Origin: Paenibacillus pedocola
Lineage (GTDB): Bacteria; Bacillota; Bacilli; Paenibacillales; Paenibacillaceae
DNA: 64,000 bases
Reading direction: 5' to 3'
Assembly: GCF_031599675.1 (NCBI RefSeq)
Contig: NZ_CP134223.1
Location: forward strand, 1,922,001 to 1,986,000
Below, piece by piece: positions 18,933 to 28,862 of this stretch; position 1 is the stretch's first letter; each line of letters begins with the position of its first letter. The translations under genes were made by a program, and so were the position numbers. A model generated the notes under the pieces. It worked only from the letters and a program-made list of their open reading frames with translations. It searched no databases and was not told the DNA's origin.

Positions 18933-19865
18933 ATGATGAACAAACCGGAGCTGCTGGCCACAGCAGCATCCCTGGAAGAAGCGCGCGCGCTGCTGAATGC
19001 CGGTGCGGATGCGCTGCTGATCGGCGATGACCGTTTCGGCATGCGGCTGGCCGGCCATTTTTCGCTGGAAGAAACGGCAGCTGTTATAGAATTGGCCCAT
19101 GGTATGGGCCGGAAAGTCTACGCCGGCCTGGGCGGACTCATGTCCAACCGGCTGCTGGATGAGCTTCCCGCCTATGTGAAAGCTATCGGTGAGCTTGGAA
19201 TTGACGGGATCGAATTCGGCGATCCGGCAGTTCTGGCTGCTGTAAAGTCTGAGGCACCGGGCATGAGGCTGCACTGGAATGCCGAGATGACCTCAACGAA
19301 TTACTTTACGGCCAATTATTGGGGCCGCAAAGGTGCTTCGCGGGTTGTTCTGGCCCGTGAGCTGAACATGGACGAAATTACCGAGATGGTGCCGCTGCTG
19401 GAGGTAGAAGCCCAGGTGCAGGTACATGGCATGACGAATATTTATCATTCCAAGCGCGGCCTCGTTGCAAGCTATATGGCCCACCAGGGCCGTCCGGTAG
19501 AGGATGGAAACCTCGGCAAGGAACGCGGTTTATTCCTGATTGAGGCAGAGCGCCGGGATGAGAAATTCCCGATTTATGAGGACATCAATGGTACACATAT
19601 TATGAGCTCCGACGATATCTGTATCCTTGAGGATCTGCATATCCTGCTTGCGGCAGGAGTGCACAGCCTGAAGATTGAAGGGCTGCTGAAACCAATTGCC
19701 TATAACGTGGCAGTCGTGAAGGCCTACCGTCATGCCGTGGATCTCTATGCCGCGGACCCGCAGGGCTATGCTTTTGACGAGGCCTGGATGGATGGAATCC
19801 GTGCGCTGCAGGACCCTGAGCGTGACCTGTCGTTCGGCTTCTTCTACAAAGAGCAAGTCTATTAA
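18933..19865 (+). CDS. U32 family protein, TrhP1/YrrN type (tRNA hydroxylation)
   Basis: 310 residues, start behind GGAGGG. TIM-barrel U32 pattern: ELLATAASLEEARALLNAGADALLIG, HWNAEMTSTNYF, VQVHGMTNIYHSKRG and DDICILEDLHILLAAGVHSLKIEGLLK. It is shorter than the next gene's product and lacks the Cys-rich C-terminal part. In Bacillus subtilis the tandem YrrN/YrrO pair (TrhP1/TrhP2) is needed for prephenate-dependent 5-hydroxyuridine formation in tRNA wobble position, so this role is more likely than peptidase activity. Sits between mltG and the second U32 gene. Confidence 0.9.
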   Translation: MMNKPELLATAASLEEARALLNAGADALLIGDDRFGMRLAGHFSLEETAAVIELAHGMGRKVYAGLGGLMSNRLLDELPAYVKAIGELGIDGIEFGDPAVLAAVKSEAPGMRLHWNAEMTSTNYFTANYWGRKGASRVVLARELNMDEITEMVPLLEVEAQVQVHGMTNIYHSKRGLVASYMAHQGRPVEDGNLGKERGLFLIEAERRDEKFPIYEDINGTHIMSSDDICILEDLHILLAAGVHSLKIEGLLKPIAYNVAVVKAYRHAVDLYAADPQGYAFDEAWMDGIRALQDPERDLSFGFFYKEQVY

Positions 19866-19953
19866 TCTGTTAAGGAAATAAAATAAGGCAATGATTTGCT
19901 TCTTTAAAATGAACTTGTAGCTTACCTTAAGGATAAAGTAACGGAGGAAAGGT

Positions 19954-20075
19954 TTGGAACTGCAGGAGCGAAAGCGTCCGCCTTTGTCTCCGGATTTCAA
20001 CCGCGAACAGCGGTAAAATTCAAGAAATCTGGAGACAACAGCGGCCGGAAGTCCAAATGCTTTCCGCAGTTACGG
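19954..20075. repeat. Intergenic repeat, copy 1
   Basis: Shares with 59242-59420 the ordered blocks TTGGAACTG(C/T)AGGAGCGA(A/T)AGCG(T/A)CCGCC, TCTCCGGATTTCAACCGC(G/T)AACAGCGG, TCAAGAAAT(C/T)CT and GACAACAGCGG(C/T)CGGAAGTCCAAA. This copy is shorter. It has no reading frame of note and lies between two co-directional U32 genes. Probably a dispersed non-coding repeat of the genome. Confidence 0.8.
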
Positions 20076-20141
20076 TCATATCCTAAAGGTTAGATTTCTG
20101 GTTTGTTTTAACAAAAGCAAAGATATGGAGGGGAGAACATA

Positions 20142-21476
20142 ATGGGAACCATGACCAAGCCCCAGTTTAAGGGCAAACGTTACCGTCTGGACAAACCGGA
20201 GCTCCTTGCTCCGGCGGGTAACCTGGAAAAATTGAAATTCGCCGTGCACTATGGTGCGGATGCAGTCTATATCGGAGGACAGAAATACGGTCTGCGCTCC
20301 GGAGCAGATAACTTCAGCTTCGAGGAAATGCGCGAAGGTGTGGAATTCGCCAAGAAATACGGCGCTAAAGTGTTTGTTGCTACCAATATCTATGCTCACA
20401 ATGAAGATATCGCCGGGATTGAAGAATACCTGCGTAACCTATACGAAGCCGGAATCGCCGCTATTATTGTGGCCGACCCGGCCATTGTCGATACTGCACG
20501 CCGGCTGGTACCGGGACTTGAGGTGCATCTCAGCACCCAGCAGTCCACCCTCAACTGGCAGGCAGTATCCTTCTGGAAAGAGGAAGGCCTGCCGCGTGTC
20601 GTTCTGGGCCGCGAGACCAGTCTGGAAGAGATCGCTGAGATTAAGCAGCATGTCGATATCGAAATCGAAAGCTTCATCCACGGGGCTATGTGCTCCTCGT
20701 ATTCCGGACGCTGTGTATTATCCAACCACTTTACGGACCGCGACTCCAACCGCGGCGGCTGCTGCCAGTCCTGCCGCTGGAAATATGATCTGTTCCAGGA
20801 TGACCGTCCGGAAGGAGCCTGGGTGTCCGAAGAGGAACAGGCTGAGGCTGCTACTGCTGCACCGCAGCGCCTTCAGCCGGGGATAACCCAGTTGCCGCTG
20901 CATCAGCCCCAGGATAATCCGTTCTCCATGGGCTCCAAGGACTTGTGCATGCTGGAAAGCATCCCCGATCTGATTGAAGCCGGCATTGACAGCTTTAAGA
21001 TCGAGGGCCGGATGAAGTCAATCCACTACGTGGCGACTGTCGTGAATGCTTACCGCAAGGCCATTGATGCCTATATGGCCGATCCGGAGCATTACGAGCT
21101 TAAGCCGGAATGGCTGGAAGAATTGCAGAAGGCGGCCAACCGTCCGCTGAACACCGGATTTTTCTACGATACACCGGATCATGAGGATCATATCTATGAG
21201 CCTGAGGAAAAGGCGGCGCCTTATGATTTTGCAGGGCTAGTTCTGGAGTATGATGCTGAGAGCGGCATGGCGCTGATCCAGCAGCGTAACAACTTTAAGC
21301 CGGGGCAGGAAGTGGAATTCTTCGGACCGGATAACACATTCTTTAAACAGATTGTAGGGGAACTATGGGATGAGGCAGGGAACAAGCTTGATGTGGCCCG
21401 TCACCCGCTTCAGCGCGTGCGCATGAAGGTCGATCACCCTGTAGCTTATTTTGATATGATGCGGAAAAGAAAGTAA
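20142..21476 (+). CDS. U32 family protein, TrhP2/YrrO type (tRNA hydroxylation)
   Basis: 444 residues; GGAGGGGAG precedes ATG 20142. N-terminal U32 barrel (PELLAPAGNLEKLKFAVHYGADAVYIGG), the U32 signature ESFIHGAMCSSYSGRCVLSNHF, then GGCCQSCRWKY, giving a Cys cluster that in the family binds an iron-sulfur cluster. The C-terminal domain (about residues 340-444) is a beta-barrel RNA-binding-like extension. A variable insertion rich in Glu and Gln lies around residues 228-262. Family knowledge: works with TrhP1 in tRNA uridine-34 hydroxylation. Separated from its partner by a 276-base gap holding the intergenic repeat. Confidence 0.93.
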   Translation: MGTMTKPQFKGKRYRLDKPELLAPAGNLEKLKFAVHYGADAVYIGGQKYGLRSGADNFSFEEMREGVEFAKKYGAKVFVATNIYAHNEDIAGIEEYLRNLYEAGIAAIIVADPAIVDTARRLVPGLEVHLSTQQSTLNWQAVSFWKEEGLPRVVLGRETSLEEIAEIKQHVDIEIESFIHGAMCSSYSGRCVLSNHFTDRDSNRGGCCQSCRWKYDLFQDDRPEGAWVSEEEQAEAATAAPQRLQPGITQLPLHQPQDNPFSMGSKDLCMLESIPDLIEAGIDSFKIEGRMKSIHYVATVVNAYRKAIDAYMADPEHYELKPEWLEELQKAANRPLNTGFFYDTPDHEDHIYEPEEKAAPYDFAGLVLEYDAESGMALIQQRNNFKPGQEVEFFGPDNTFFKQIVGELWDEAGNKLDVARHPLQRVRMKVDHPVAYFDMMRKRK

Positions 21477-21492
21477 CAGAACAATACAATGG

Positions 21493-21525
21493 AAAGGGAT
21501 GCACCTGTAGGGTGCGTCCCTTTTT
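21493..21525 (+). terminator. Terminator after the second U32 gene
   Basis: AAAGGGATGCACC / GGGTGCGTCCCTTT hairpin with loop TGTA and a T run. Confidence 0.9.
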
Positions 21526-21592
21526 AATTTCAGACAAAAAAAGGAAAATGACTAAAATATATAAAGATTCTCAGGTAATTTCTTAAGAACCC

Positions 21593-21620
21593 TAAGCAAA
21601 TAGTCGGAGAAAACCGATAT
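21593..21620 (+). promoter_or_regulatory. Sigma-D-type promoter of the chemoreceptor gene
   Basis: TAAG (21593-21596), 16 bases, ACCGATAT (21613-21620), against the sigma-D consensus TAAA-N14-16-GCCGATAT. It sits 58 bases before the start of a methyl-accepting chemotaxis gene, where flagellar sigma control is expected. Confidence 0.7.
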
Positions 21621-21677
21621 AGATAACATATAGCGAACGCTTACATACGACTTCTATTCTAACTGGCAGGTGATGAT

Positions 21678-23957
21678 ATGGGGGCTCCCGAGCAGGAGAA
21701 CAGAGATAAAAAGCAAAAGGGGAGAAGGGTAAAAGTGAGAAAGAATAGCAAGAAACCGGTGGATAAACAACAAGTAGAACCAAGCCGTACAGATGTAGAC
21801 CAGTCAACTGGCAAAGGCAAAGGTAAACTCCAGAGTATAGGTAAGATAAGGGATATGGGCTTCAAAGGAGTGCTGAATAGTTCAGTAAGCCAGGTCAAGA
21901 AAGTCGATCCGATTAAGTCCGTAGGCGTCAAGCTGTTTCTGATTTTCCTGTCTTCCATTGTTGCTGTCGTGCTGCTCCTGGGTCTATTGTCTTACTCCAA
22001 GGCTAAGAATACAATTAAAGATAATGTCTCGGAAGCGAACCGGCAGACGATTATCCAGACCTCGGATAAGCTGGATATTACGCTCAAACAATATGAGAAT
22101 ATGGCGCTTCAGCTGTATTTTGATACACAAATGCAAAGTGACCTGTCGGATCTGCTATCCGCCAAGTCCAATTATGATAAATTCGTTGCTACAGATTCGA
22201 TCAGTAAGAAGCTGTCGAGTCAGACGACCACGGATTCCAATATTGTGGCGATCTCCCTGATTCCGCAATCGGCAGATGAGGCTGTCATCACGAGCGGAAA
22301 TTCCGGTCTCAAGATGGATGGGATCAGAGATCAGGAGTGGTTCAAAAAGGTTACGGCCAGCAATACAGAGTACAAGTCCTATTATTCGGATGAAACTGCC
22401 GCACCGCAGAACTATTGGTTCTCAACATCTGTTGAAGGTGACGGCGGCAAAAATGTCGCTATGGTAAGATCGCTCAAGACTATGGGCTCGGCTACAGGTT
22501 ATGTTATCATGCTTGAGCTCAAGAACACCTTATTGGAGGAGGCCTTCAAAAGCGTATCGCTTGGGGACGGCTCGCGGGTTCAGCTCGTTGATCCAAACGG
22601 TACTGTTATTGCATCCTCGGTTCCTGCTGAAGATGGTGTAGCTTCAGAATTCGGCTTCATCAAGGACAGCAAGAACAAGAACAACAGCCAGGAAGCTAAG
22701 GATTCAAACGGCAAAGATGTGCTGGCTGTATTCAGTACATTAACCAAGGCTGACTGGAAGCTGACAGGTGTTGTCCCAACAGGAGAACTAGTGAAAGCAG
22801 CTAAGCCGATTCTGTTTACAACTTATATGGCTGCTCTTGCATCCGCTCTGCTTGCGGTGTTACTCGGCTTCTGGATGGTTCAGATGATCGCCAAGCCGGT
22901 GGCCCGCCTGAAGGATCTGATGGTGGAAGGTGCGAAAGGCGATTTGAGCGTACGAACAGAGTTTACTTCAAAAGATGAAATTGGCCAGCTGTCCGCTTCG
23001 TTCAATATGATGATGGAACGGATTACCGAGCTGGTTGCACAAACGACAGATACCGCACGTGAAGTCCTGGAGACCGCCGGCGAGCTTGGCGATGCCTCCC
23101 GTAAAACGGCTGTATCTGCGAAGGAGATTGCCGCAGCTACCGAAGAGATTGCCGGCGGTGCAGGAAGTTTGGCACTGGAAGCTGAGCGTGGCAATGAATT
23201 GACCGACTTGATCGGTACTCAAATGCAAAACGTCATTGCTGCCAATGCCGAGATGGATGAAGCGGCACGCGGTGTCGGGGAAGCCAGCGGACTCGGAGCG
23301 AAACAGATGGAAGACCTGCTCAAACAGACAGGCCGTACCGGAGAAATGACCTCCGCATTAGTAGATCGCGTCAACAACCTGAAAGACACCGTGTACTCGG
23401 TAATGAAGGTTCTTGATGTTATGAAAAATATTACGCAGCAGACCAATATTCTGTCACTGAATGCTACTATTGAAGCAGCAAGAGCGGGCGAAGCGGGACG
23501 CGGCTTTATGGTCGTCGCGGATGAAGTCCGGCAGCTGGCAGACCAGTCCAAGCAGTCGATTGCGCTGGTAGCAGGAATTATTGATAAGATCGTGACAGAA
23601 ATGAATGAAACGGTGAACGTTCTGTCTGAAGTGGCACCGCTCTTCAAACAACAGATGACTTCTGTAAAAAGCACCAGTGATATCTTTGTTTCTGTACAGG
23701 CTCAAATGGAGGATTTCATTGCCAGTCTGGAGTCCGTAACAGGCGCCATTGGCAGCCTCAGCCATTCACAGGGTGTATTGTCTGATGCGATGGGCAATGT
23801 AAGTGCAGTCGCTCAGCAATCGTCTGCGACTTCTGAAGAAGTGGCTTCACTCAGCAACGAGCAGCAGAACGTGAGTGATCAGCTCGTATCTCTGTCCGGC
23901 AAGCTGGAGGTTGCTTCGAACCAGTTGAAAGACAAGCTGGCGATGTTCACAATCTAA
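21678..23957 (+). CDS. Methyl-accepting chemotaxis protein (first of two)
   Basis: 759 residues. Unusually long Lys/Arg-rich cytoplasmic N terminus (about 80 residues), TM1 about 82-104, extracellular Cache-like sensor about 110-370, TM2 about 376-398, HAMP about 399-450, and a signalling coiled coil containing [21 protein letters not shown] at the hairpin tip, then [13 protein letters not shown]. Family knowledge: senses an external ligand and controls CheA at the cell pole. The product at 60465-62552 is a clear paralogue with the same architecture. A sigma-D-like promoter lies upstream. The next gene is a sugar-type sensor kinase with its own promoter, so a sugar ligand is possible but unproven. 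Confidence 0.95.
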   Translation: MGAPEQENRDKKQKGRRVKVRKNSKKPVDKQQVEPSRTDVDQSTGKGKGKLQSIGKIRDMGFKGVLNSSVSQVKKVDPIKSVGVKLFLIFLSSIVAVVLLLGLLSYSKAKNTIKDNVSEANRQTIIQTSDKLDITLKQYENMALQLYFDTQMQSDLSDLLSAKSNYDKFVATDSISKKLSSQTTTDSNIVAISLIPQSADEAVITSGNSGLKMDGIRDQEWFKKVTASNTEYKSYYSDETAAPQNYWFSTSVEGDGGKNVAMVRSLKTMGSATGYVIMLELKNTLLEEAFKSVSLGDGSRVQLVDPNGTVIASSVPAEDGVASEFGFIKDSKNKNNSQEAKDSNGKDVLAVFSTLTKADWKLTGVVPTGELVKAAKPILFTTYMAALASALLAVLLGFWMVQMIAKPVARLKDLMVEGAKGDLSVRTEFTSKDEIGQLSASFNMMMERITELVAQTTDTAREVLETAGELGDASRKTAVSAKEIAAATEEIAGGAGSLALEAERGNELTDLIGTQMQNVIAANAEMDEAARGVGEASGLGAKQMEDLLKQTGRTGEMTSALVDRVNNLKDTVYSVMKVLDVMKNITQQTNILSLNATIEAARAGEAGRGFMVVADEVRQLADQSKQSIALVAGIIDKIVTEMNETVNVLSEVAPLFKQQMTSVKSTSDIFVSVQAQMEDFIASLESVTGAIGSLSHSQGVLSDAMGNVSAVAQQSSATSEEVASLSNEQQNVSDQLVSLSGKLEVASNQLKDKLAMFTI

Positions 23958-23992
23958 TAATCTATCAGTTAGGTGTAGTTATAGTTTTGACT

Positions 23993-24026
23993 CAGGCCGC
24001 TTCTTCCCCCGGGAAGAAGCGGCCTG
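23993..24026 (+). terminator. Terminator after the first chemoreceptor gene
   Basis: CAGGCCGCTTCTTCCC / GGGAAGAAGCGGCCTG, a 16-base perfect stem with a very short loop. The T tract is weak (TTAATTAT). Confidence 0.75.
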
Positions 24027-24051
24027 TTAATTATAGGTATTGGACTTTTTC

Positions 24052-24102
24052 TTGTGAAACTTGGAGCTAACAAGTATAATTATTTTGTTAGGTAATTGTT
24101 AT
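24052..24102 (+). promoter_or_regulatory. Promoter and possible operator of the kinase-lipoprotein-LacI operon
   Basis: TTGTGA (24052-24057), 17 bases, TATAAT (24075-24080). Just downstream, TTTGTTAG-N4-TTGTTAT (24084-24102) matches a motif at the same spacing before the mannan-locus binding protein gene (54656-54674), and its first part recurs at 53435. The promoter call is firm; the shared-operator reading is inference in AT-rich DNA. Confidence 0.6.
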
Positions 24103-24148
24103 GCTGGCTGAAAAAGTTAGGTAAAGCTGATTGAAGGAGAAGGACCGG

Positions 24149-26047
24149 ATGAAAGTAAAGTACAAGCACAACTGGTGGTCCTTTATTGGGGACATGGGCA
24201 TGGAACGAAAGCTGCTCCTAGTCTTCCTGGTTATTATTACACTGCCGCTTTCGGTTATCAGTGTGATCAGCTTCAAGAGCTATACACAGTCGATCCAAGG
24301 TAACACGGTTGCTTATTCGGAGAAGCTAATCGATCAAATGATGGATGGGGTCGACGACTACATAGAAGACATGAAGCGAATTTCTTCGATGCCTGCGTAT
24401 GTAAACGATATCAAACAGAATCTGATCCGCTCCAACCGCTATTATGCACAGAAGAAGCTGACTGAAGGAGATACAGACCGGAGCAGTGTTGCACCAGGTG
24501 ATTTTGATCTGCTTCTGTCCATCCAGAGAGGGATCGAAGGCAATATTTCCTTCATCAACAATATTAAACGGGGGACGAACTCTGTCTATATTTTTGATGC
24601 CTACGGCAATGGCTATTATTCAGCTAAGGATGGCGGTGTGCGGCTTGATCTGGATCAGAGCTACAAATTCTGGAGCCAGCAGGTGAAGGATTCGAGCGGT
24701 GAGGCGCTGCTGTTCGGCACTCAGGCCTATACCACCAATCTGCAGAGTACCCGTTATGCTTATACGGTTGTCCGCAAAATTGTCGACGGCCTCTGGAACC
24801 CGATCGGACTGATTGCGGTAGAAGCCAATGTCAGCAACTTGGAGTTCCAGGTGGCGGAGCTGGATGAGGTAACTCATGGCAAGTCCCTGATCGTAGATGA
24901 AGCGGGCAAGGTCATTTATGACAGTGACCAGAAGCTGTTAACAATGGATATTTCCCATACTTCACTGTTCCGCAGTGCCAAGGGAGCCGCCGGAAGCTTT
25001 TATGATACGGTGTCGGGTAAGGAACGCCTGAACATTTACTCGAGTTCCTCGAAGACAAACTGGAAGGTAATTATCTCCATTCCGGTCGATGAATTGACCC
25101 GTGATGTGAAGCTGACCCGCAACGCAACCTTGGCGGCGACACTGATTATTATCGTACTCGCATTGATTATCTCCATTATTCTGTCCTTTGCCCTGACCAA
25201 ACCGCTGACACAAATGATTCAGCTGATGAAAAAAGTGCAGAACGGTGATCTGGATGTCAACTTCCGCGTGAAACGCCGGGATGAAATAGGCCTGCTCGGT
25301 CATCAGTTCAACCGTATGCTCGCGCGCATCCGCCAGCTGATCGAGGATATTTACCGGATAGAGGAGCAGAAGAAGGAAGCGGAGCTGCATGCGCTGCAGA
25401 GCCAGATCAATCCGCATTTCATTTACAACACACTGGAGTCTATCCGCATGACTGCGGAAATCAACGATGATGTAGAAGCAGCTGACATGATTTCGATTCT
25501 GGGCAAGCTGCTGCGTTACAGTACCAGCGATTTGTCCGGCCATACAACAATGAAGCAGGAGCTGATGTATGTCCGCAATTATGTTGAACTCTTAGGCTGC
25601 CGCTATCCGGGGCGGTTTGTGCTGCAAATTGATGTTCCCTGGGAGCTGGATGACTACTCGATTATCAAGCTGGTGTTCCAGCCGATTATTGAGAATGCCG
25701 CCTATCACGGGCTGGATGACAGCAAGGAACATATGCATCTCAGTATCAGCTGTGAGATTACTGAGCACAAGCTGCTGTTTCATATCCGCGACGACGGCTG
25801 CGGGATGGACCGGGTTACCCTGGACAAGCTGAATGACAATCTGAAGCTTGAGACACCTCCGAAGAAAAGCATAAACGGAGGCATCGGGATGAAGAATGTG
25901 CATCAGCGGGTCCAGTTGAACTATGGAGCGGCCTATGGCATAGAGGTGTTCAGCGAACCCGGAAAGGGCACAGATGTAATTCTGTCCCTGCCGCTTCCGG
26001 GACCGCAAGCCAGCAAGCCGGAGACAGAAAGGAGCAATCTGTTTTGA
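24149..26047 (+). CDS. Sensor histidine kinase, YesM family, without adjacent response regulator
   Basis: 632 residues from ATG 24149 (AGGAG nine bases upstream; an in-frame TTG at 24131 overlaps that site). TM1 about residues 17-40, extracellular Cache-like domain, TM2 about 327-350, HAMP about 351-403, His_kinase domain with phosphoacceptor His423 in INPHFIYNTLES, HATPase with NAAYHGL, DDGCGMD and GIGMKNV. Family knowledge: such kinases respond to sugars and phosphorylate YesN-type AraC response regulators, usually encoded next door. Here no such regulator is present; instead a sugar-binding lipoprotein gene overlaps the 3' end by four bases. The orphan YesN-type regulator at 53630 is a candidate partner. 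Confidence 0.94.
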   Translation: MKVKYKHNWWSFIGDMGMERKLLLVFLVIITLPLSVISVISFKSYTQSIQGNTVAYSEKLIDQMMDGVDDYIEDMKRISSMPAYVNDIKQNLIRSNRYYAQKKLTEGDTDRSSVAPGDFDLLLSIQRGIEGNISFINNIKRGTNSVYIFDAYGNGYYSAKDGGVRLDLDQSYKFWSQQVKDSSGEALLFGTQAYTTNLQSTRYAYTVVRKIVDGLWNPIGLIAVEANVSNLEFQVAELDEVTHGKSLIVDEAGKVIYDSDQKLLTMDISHTSLFRSAKGAAGSFYDTVSGKERLNIYSSSSKTNWKVIISIPVDELTRDVKLTRNATLAATLIIIVLALIISIILSFALTKPLTQMIQLMKKVQNGDLDVNFRVKRRDEIGLLGHQFNRMLARIRQLIEDIYRIEEQKKEAELHALQSQINPHFIYNTLESIRMTAEINDDVEAADMISILGKLLRYSTSDLSGHTTMKQELMYVRNYVELLGCRYPGRFVLQIDVPWELDDYSIIKLVFQPIIENAAYHGLDDSKEHMHLSISCEITEHKLLFHIRDDGCGMDRVTLDKLNDNLKLETPPKKSINGGIGMKNVHQRVQLNYGAAYGIEVFSEPGKGTDVILSLPLPGPQASKPETERSNLF

Positions 26048-27354
26048 AAATGACAAAAGCATACTGGACACTGCAAACGATGCTTCTGCTCCTGTTTCTG
26101 CTCCTGCTGTCTGCGGGCTGTGAGAACCGGAGCAGCAGGCAGGAGCCTTCGGCAACGCCGGCTGCGGATAATGAACAGAGTAGTCTGTCAGGTAATATCC
26201 TTATGCTGACCAACCGGATCGATCTTATTGAGAACGGCACGATGCAAGGATACGCGGACCAGTTTATAAAGAAGTATCCGAAGGCCAGTGTTGAATTCGA
26301 GGGTTTATCCAATTATGCCACCGACATTCTGGTGCGTCTCTCTACCAAGGATGCCGGTGATGTGCTGCTGCTGCCGGTCAATCTGCCTGCGAAGGAACTG
26401 AGTTATTTTTTTGAGCCGCTGAGTGCAGAAATGTCTGCCCATGAGCGGTTCACTACCTTCGCTACTTATGCCGGCAAAAGATATGGCTTATCTACAGGGA
26501 CAACCACCAGCGGGATCGTTTACAATAAGAAGGCGTTTAAACAGGCGGGGATCACCGAGATCCCTCAGACGCTGGATGATTTCTACGCCATCTGCGCCAA
26601 GCTGAAGCAGGCGGGTATTATACCGCTGTATATGAATTATGGTGCGGTCTGGCCGCTGCGGGAATGGGGCAACAATATGGTCAACTATATGACCGGCAAT
26701 CCCGATTATATGAATAACATGGTTCATGAGAACAGCCCCTGGCAGCTGGATAATGAGTGGGGGCAGTCGGTGGGGATTGCCAGAGCCCTGATTGCCAGAG
26801 GCTACGTGGAGGAAGAGCTGTTCTCCAACAGCTGGGAGATCTCCAAAACCAAGCTGGCGAAAGGTGAGGCGGGTATGTACCTGACCGGAAACTGGACGAT
26901 CAGCCAGATTCTGGACGCCGGAGCTGCTCCGGAGGATATCGGTTTTTTCCCGTTTCCTTATGATAATGGGGCCTCGCACTATGCGCCTCTTAACCCTGAC
27001 TGGTTCATTGGAGTCAGCAAATTCAGCAAAAACAAAGAATTATCGATGGCCTGGGTGAATTTCCTGGTTAAAGAAACCTCCTATACCTCAGAGGGATTCC
27101 TTCCGGCAGATGATCATGCAGAGCCTTCGATGGAACAGTACCGTGAATTCCTTTCCTATCATCCGCAGCTGGTTGAAGCCACTGTGCAGACGGATGCTTT
27201 TATAGATATGGCCAACCGCTCGAAACTGTCGTTTGCCTCAGGGGACTATATCCAGGAGCTGATTGCCGCACCTGATTTACAGAAGGCTTTTGATGAGTTA
27301 AATGAGAAATGGTTAGAAGCCCGGGGAGGGCAGCTGCCCTCTTCGCAGCCTTAA
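26044..27354 (+). CDS. Solitary ABC-type sugar-binding lipoprotein coupled to the kinase
   Basis: 436 residues from TTG 26044, eight bases behind GAAAGGAG and overlapping the kinase stop. Lipoprotein signal with lipobox LSAG-C near residue 26, then a family 1 solute-binding fold. No permease or ATPase genes follow. It aligns over its whole length with the mannan importer's binding protein at 54712: shared islands include GDVLLLP, FFEPL, YNK-x-F-x-x-AGITE-x-P, and SWEISKTKLAKGEAG against DWETSKADLANGKIG. Likely acts as a ligand sensor for the kinase rather than for transport, as AraP does with AraS/AraT in Geobacillus stearothermophilus. It could instead donate ligand to the distant permeases. 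Confidence 0.9.
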   Translation: MKMTKAYWTLQTMLLLLFLLLLSAGCENRSSRQEPSATPAADNEQSSLSGNILMLTNRIDLIENGTMQGYADQFIKKYPKASVEFEGLSNYATDILVRLSTKDAGDVLLLPVNLPAKELSYFFEPLSAEMSAHERFTTFATYAGKRYGLSTGTTTSGIVYNKKAFKQAGITEIPQTLDDFYAICAKLKQAGIIPLYMNYGAVWPLREWGNNMVNYMTGNPDYMNNMVHENSPWQLDNEWGQSVGIARALIARGYVEEELFSNSWEISKTKLAKGEAGMYLTGNWTISQILDAGAAPEDIGFFPFPYDNGASHYAPLNPDWFIGVSKFSKNKELSMAWVNFLVKETSYTSEGFLPADDHAEPSMEQYREFLSYHPQLVEATVQTDAFIDMANRSKLSFASGDYIQELIAAPDLQKAFDELNEKWLEARGGQLPSSQP

Positions 27355-27396
27355 AGGCAGTACACTTAATCTAAGAACACATTGGAGGTTATACAT

Positions 27397-28461
27397 ATGG
27401 CTAAAAAAGTTACGATGCAGAAAATTGCCGATCATCTGGGCGTATCCAAGTTTGTCGTTTCCAAGTCTCTTTCCGGCAAGGGCGGTGTCAACGAAACAAC
27501 GAGAGAGCGGGTAATCCAGGCCGCTTCGCAGCTGGGCTATTTCACCCAAAAAAATGCATACATGCAAAATATGAAGCGTTCCTCCCAGGCCGCAGGAGGG
27601 GACCGGAACAAGCAATCGGTACTGGTGCTGATGCCTAATATCCGCTCACAAACGCAGGACTCCTTATATTGGGGGAAAATTGTTGACGGGATTGCGCTTG
27701 CCCTTGATCAGGAAGGCCTTGGTATGGTTATTGTCTCTGAACACCGTGCCGATAATTTCGTGAATATCCTCAATCCGAACGGCCTGCTTGGCCTGGTAGG
27801 GGTGGGTCAGATCTCTACCTCACTGCTGCTGGAGGTGCACCGGATCGGCCTGCCGATGGTGCTGATTGACCATGAAGACCCGTTAATTCCGAGCGATACG
27901 GTGTTTGCGAACAATATTGATTCGATGGCCCGGCTAAGCAATCATCTGCTGGGTATAGGCCATACGCAGCAGCATTTAATCGCCCCGATCCGCTATTCCC
28001 GCAGCTTCAGGGACCGCTGGATCGGCTTCCGCAGCGCGCTTGAAGAGAATGGTATGAAGCCTCCCGCCGGTGACGATGAGATGCTAATGCTGGAGGATAT
28101 GGATTCCGTAGTATTTCATGAAGAGTTCAAGCAGTGGCTGCTCAAACGGAAAAAAGCCAAAAACCTGCCGACCGCGCTGCTATGCGGAAATGATTTTACC
28201 GCCCTTACGGTTTGTGAGGTGCTGAGGGAGGAAGGCTTGAATGTACCGGCTGATGTCTCCGTGACGGGTTTTGACAATATTGAAGATGCAACCAGGTGTG
28301 TACCGCCGCTTACGACTGTACATGTCCCCAAAGAAGCAATGGGCCGGGCCGCAGTAGAGAAGCTGCTGAACCGTATCCACAACCCGTCTGCGCCGCTGGA
28401 AAAAATCTTGATCGCAGCCGATATTGTCCATCGGGATTCCGTGGCCGGGCCGCGGAGCTGA
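27397..28461 (+). CDS. LacI family transcriptional regulator
   Basis: 354 residues from ATG 27397, eight bases behind TTGGAGG (an in-frame TTG at 27382 overlaps it). N-terminal LacI helix-turn-helix (VTMQKIADHLGVSKFVVSKSLSG), hinge helix near residue 45-55, and a periplasmic-binding-protein-like effector domain ending in VSVTGFDNIEDATRCVPPLTTV. Family knowledge: sugar-responsive repressor, dimeric. It lies 42 bases after the lipoprotein gene, apparently the third gene of the kinase operon, so it probably controls sugar genes nearby. The target operator is not identified. Confidence 0.93.
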   Translation: MAKKVTMQKIADHLGVSKFVVSKSLSGKGGVNETTRERVIQAASQLGYFTQKNAYMQNMKRSSQAAGGDRNKQSVLVLMPNIRSQTQDSLYWGKIVDGIALALDQEGLGMVIVSEHRADNFVNILNPNGLLGLVGVGQISTSLLLEVHRIGLPMVLIDHEDPLIPSDTVFANNIDSMARLSNHLLGIGHTQQHLIAPIRYSRSFRDRWIGFRSALEENGMKPPAGDDEMLMLEDMDSVVFHEEFKQWLLKRKKAKNLPTALLCGNDFTALTVCEVLREEGLNVPADVSVTGFDNIEDATRCVPPLTTVHVPKEAMGRAAVEKLLNRIHNPSAPLEKILIAADIVHRDSVAGPRS

Positions 28462-28514
28462 TCTATTTATGTTTGGAATGCCACCATACTACTAATGTGA
28501 GGAGAAATCATGTA

Positions 28515-28841
28515 ATGAGCTATGATGTGCATATTACCCGGGCAGGACACTGGACGGAGAGCGGCAGCAATCCGATTTCCCTGGAAGAAGCCAAGGCCTA
28601 TTTTGCTTCTCTAGGGGAGTTTGAGTACAGCAGCGGAATTTCCCATAAAAGCCCATTCGGAACGCTCAGTATCGGGGGAGATTTCTTCAACTGGATTGAT
28701 GAAGGGGAGAGCGTGCCGTTCAGCTATACGCAGGGCAGGATATCCGTGTCCAGAGCGGATGATTATGTGATTGACAAGATGAAGGAGGTCGCAGCAGGGC
28801 TGGGCGCTAAAGTGCAGGGAGATGAAGGGGAAGTTTATTAA
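28515..28841 (+). CDS. Small protein of unknown function
   Basis: 108 residues from ATG 28515 behind GAGGAG (ten-base spacing). No signal or membrane segment. Begins SYDVHITRAGHWTESG and contains FFNWIDEGESVPFSYTQGRI. I do not recognise the family with certainty; similar short soluble proteins occur singly in Bacilli, often near other short genes. It is followed closely (21 bases) by a second small unknown gene, so the two may be co-transcribed. Its reading frame is open further upstream but the upstream part overlaps the LacI gene. Confidence 0.75.
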   Translation: MSYDVHITRAGHWTESGSNPISLEEAKAYFASLGEFEYSSGISHKSPFGTLSIGGDFFNWIDEGESVPFSYTQGRISVSRADDYVIDKMKEVAAGLGAKVQGDEGEVY

Positions 28842-28862
28842 ACTAGCTATAGGAGGCTAAAG

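Noticed and set aside
18933..21476. Collagenase/peptidase function for the two U32 genes
   Set aside because: The tandem YrrN/YrrO arrangement and the Cys-rich signature point to tRNA hydroxylation; peptidase naming is historical.
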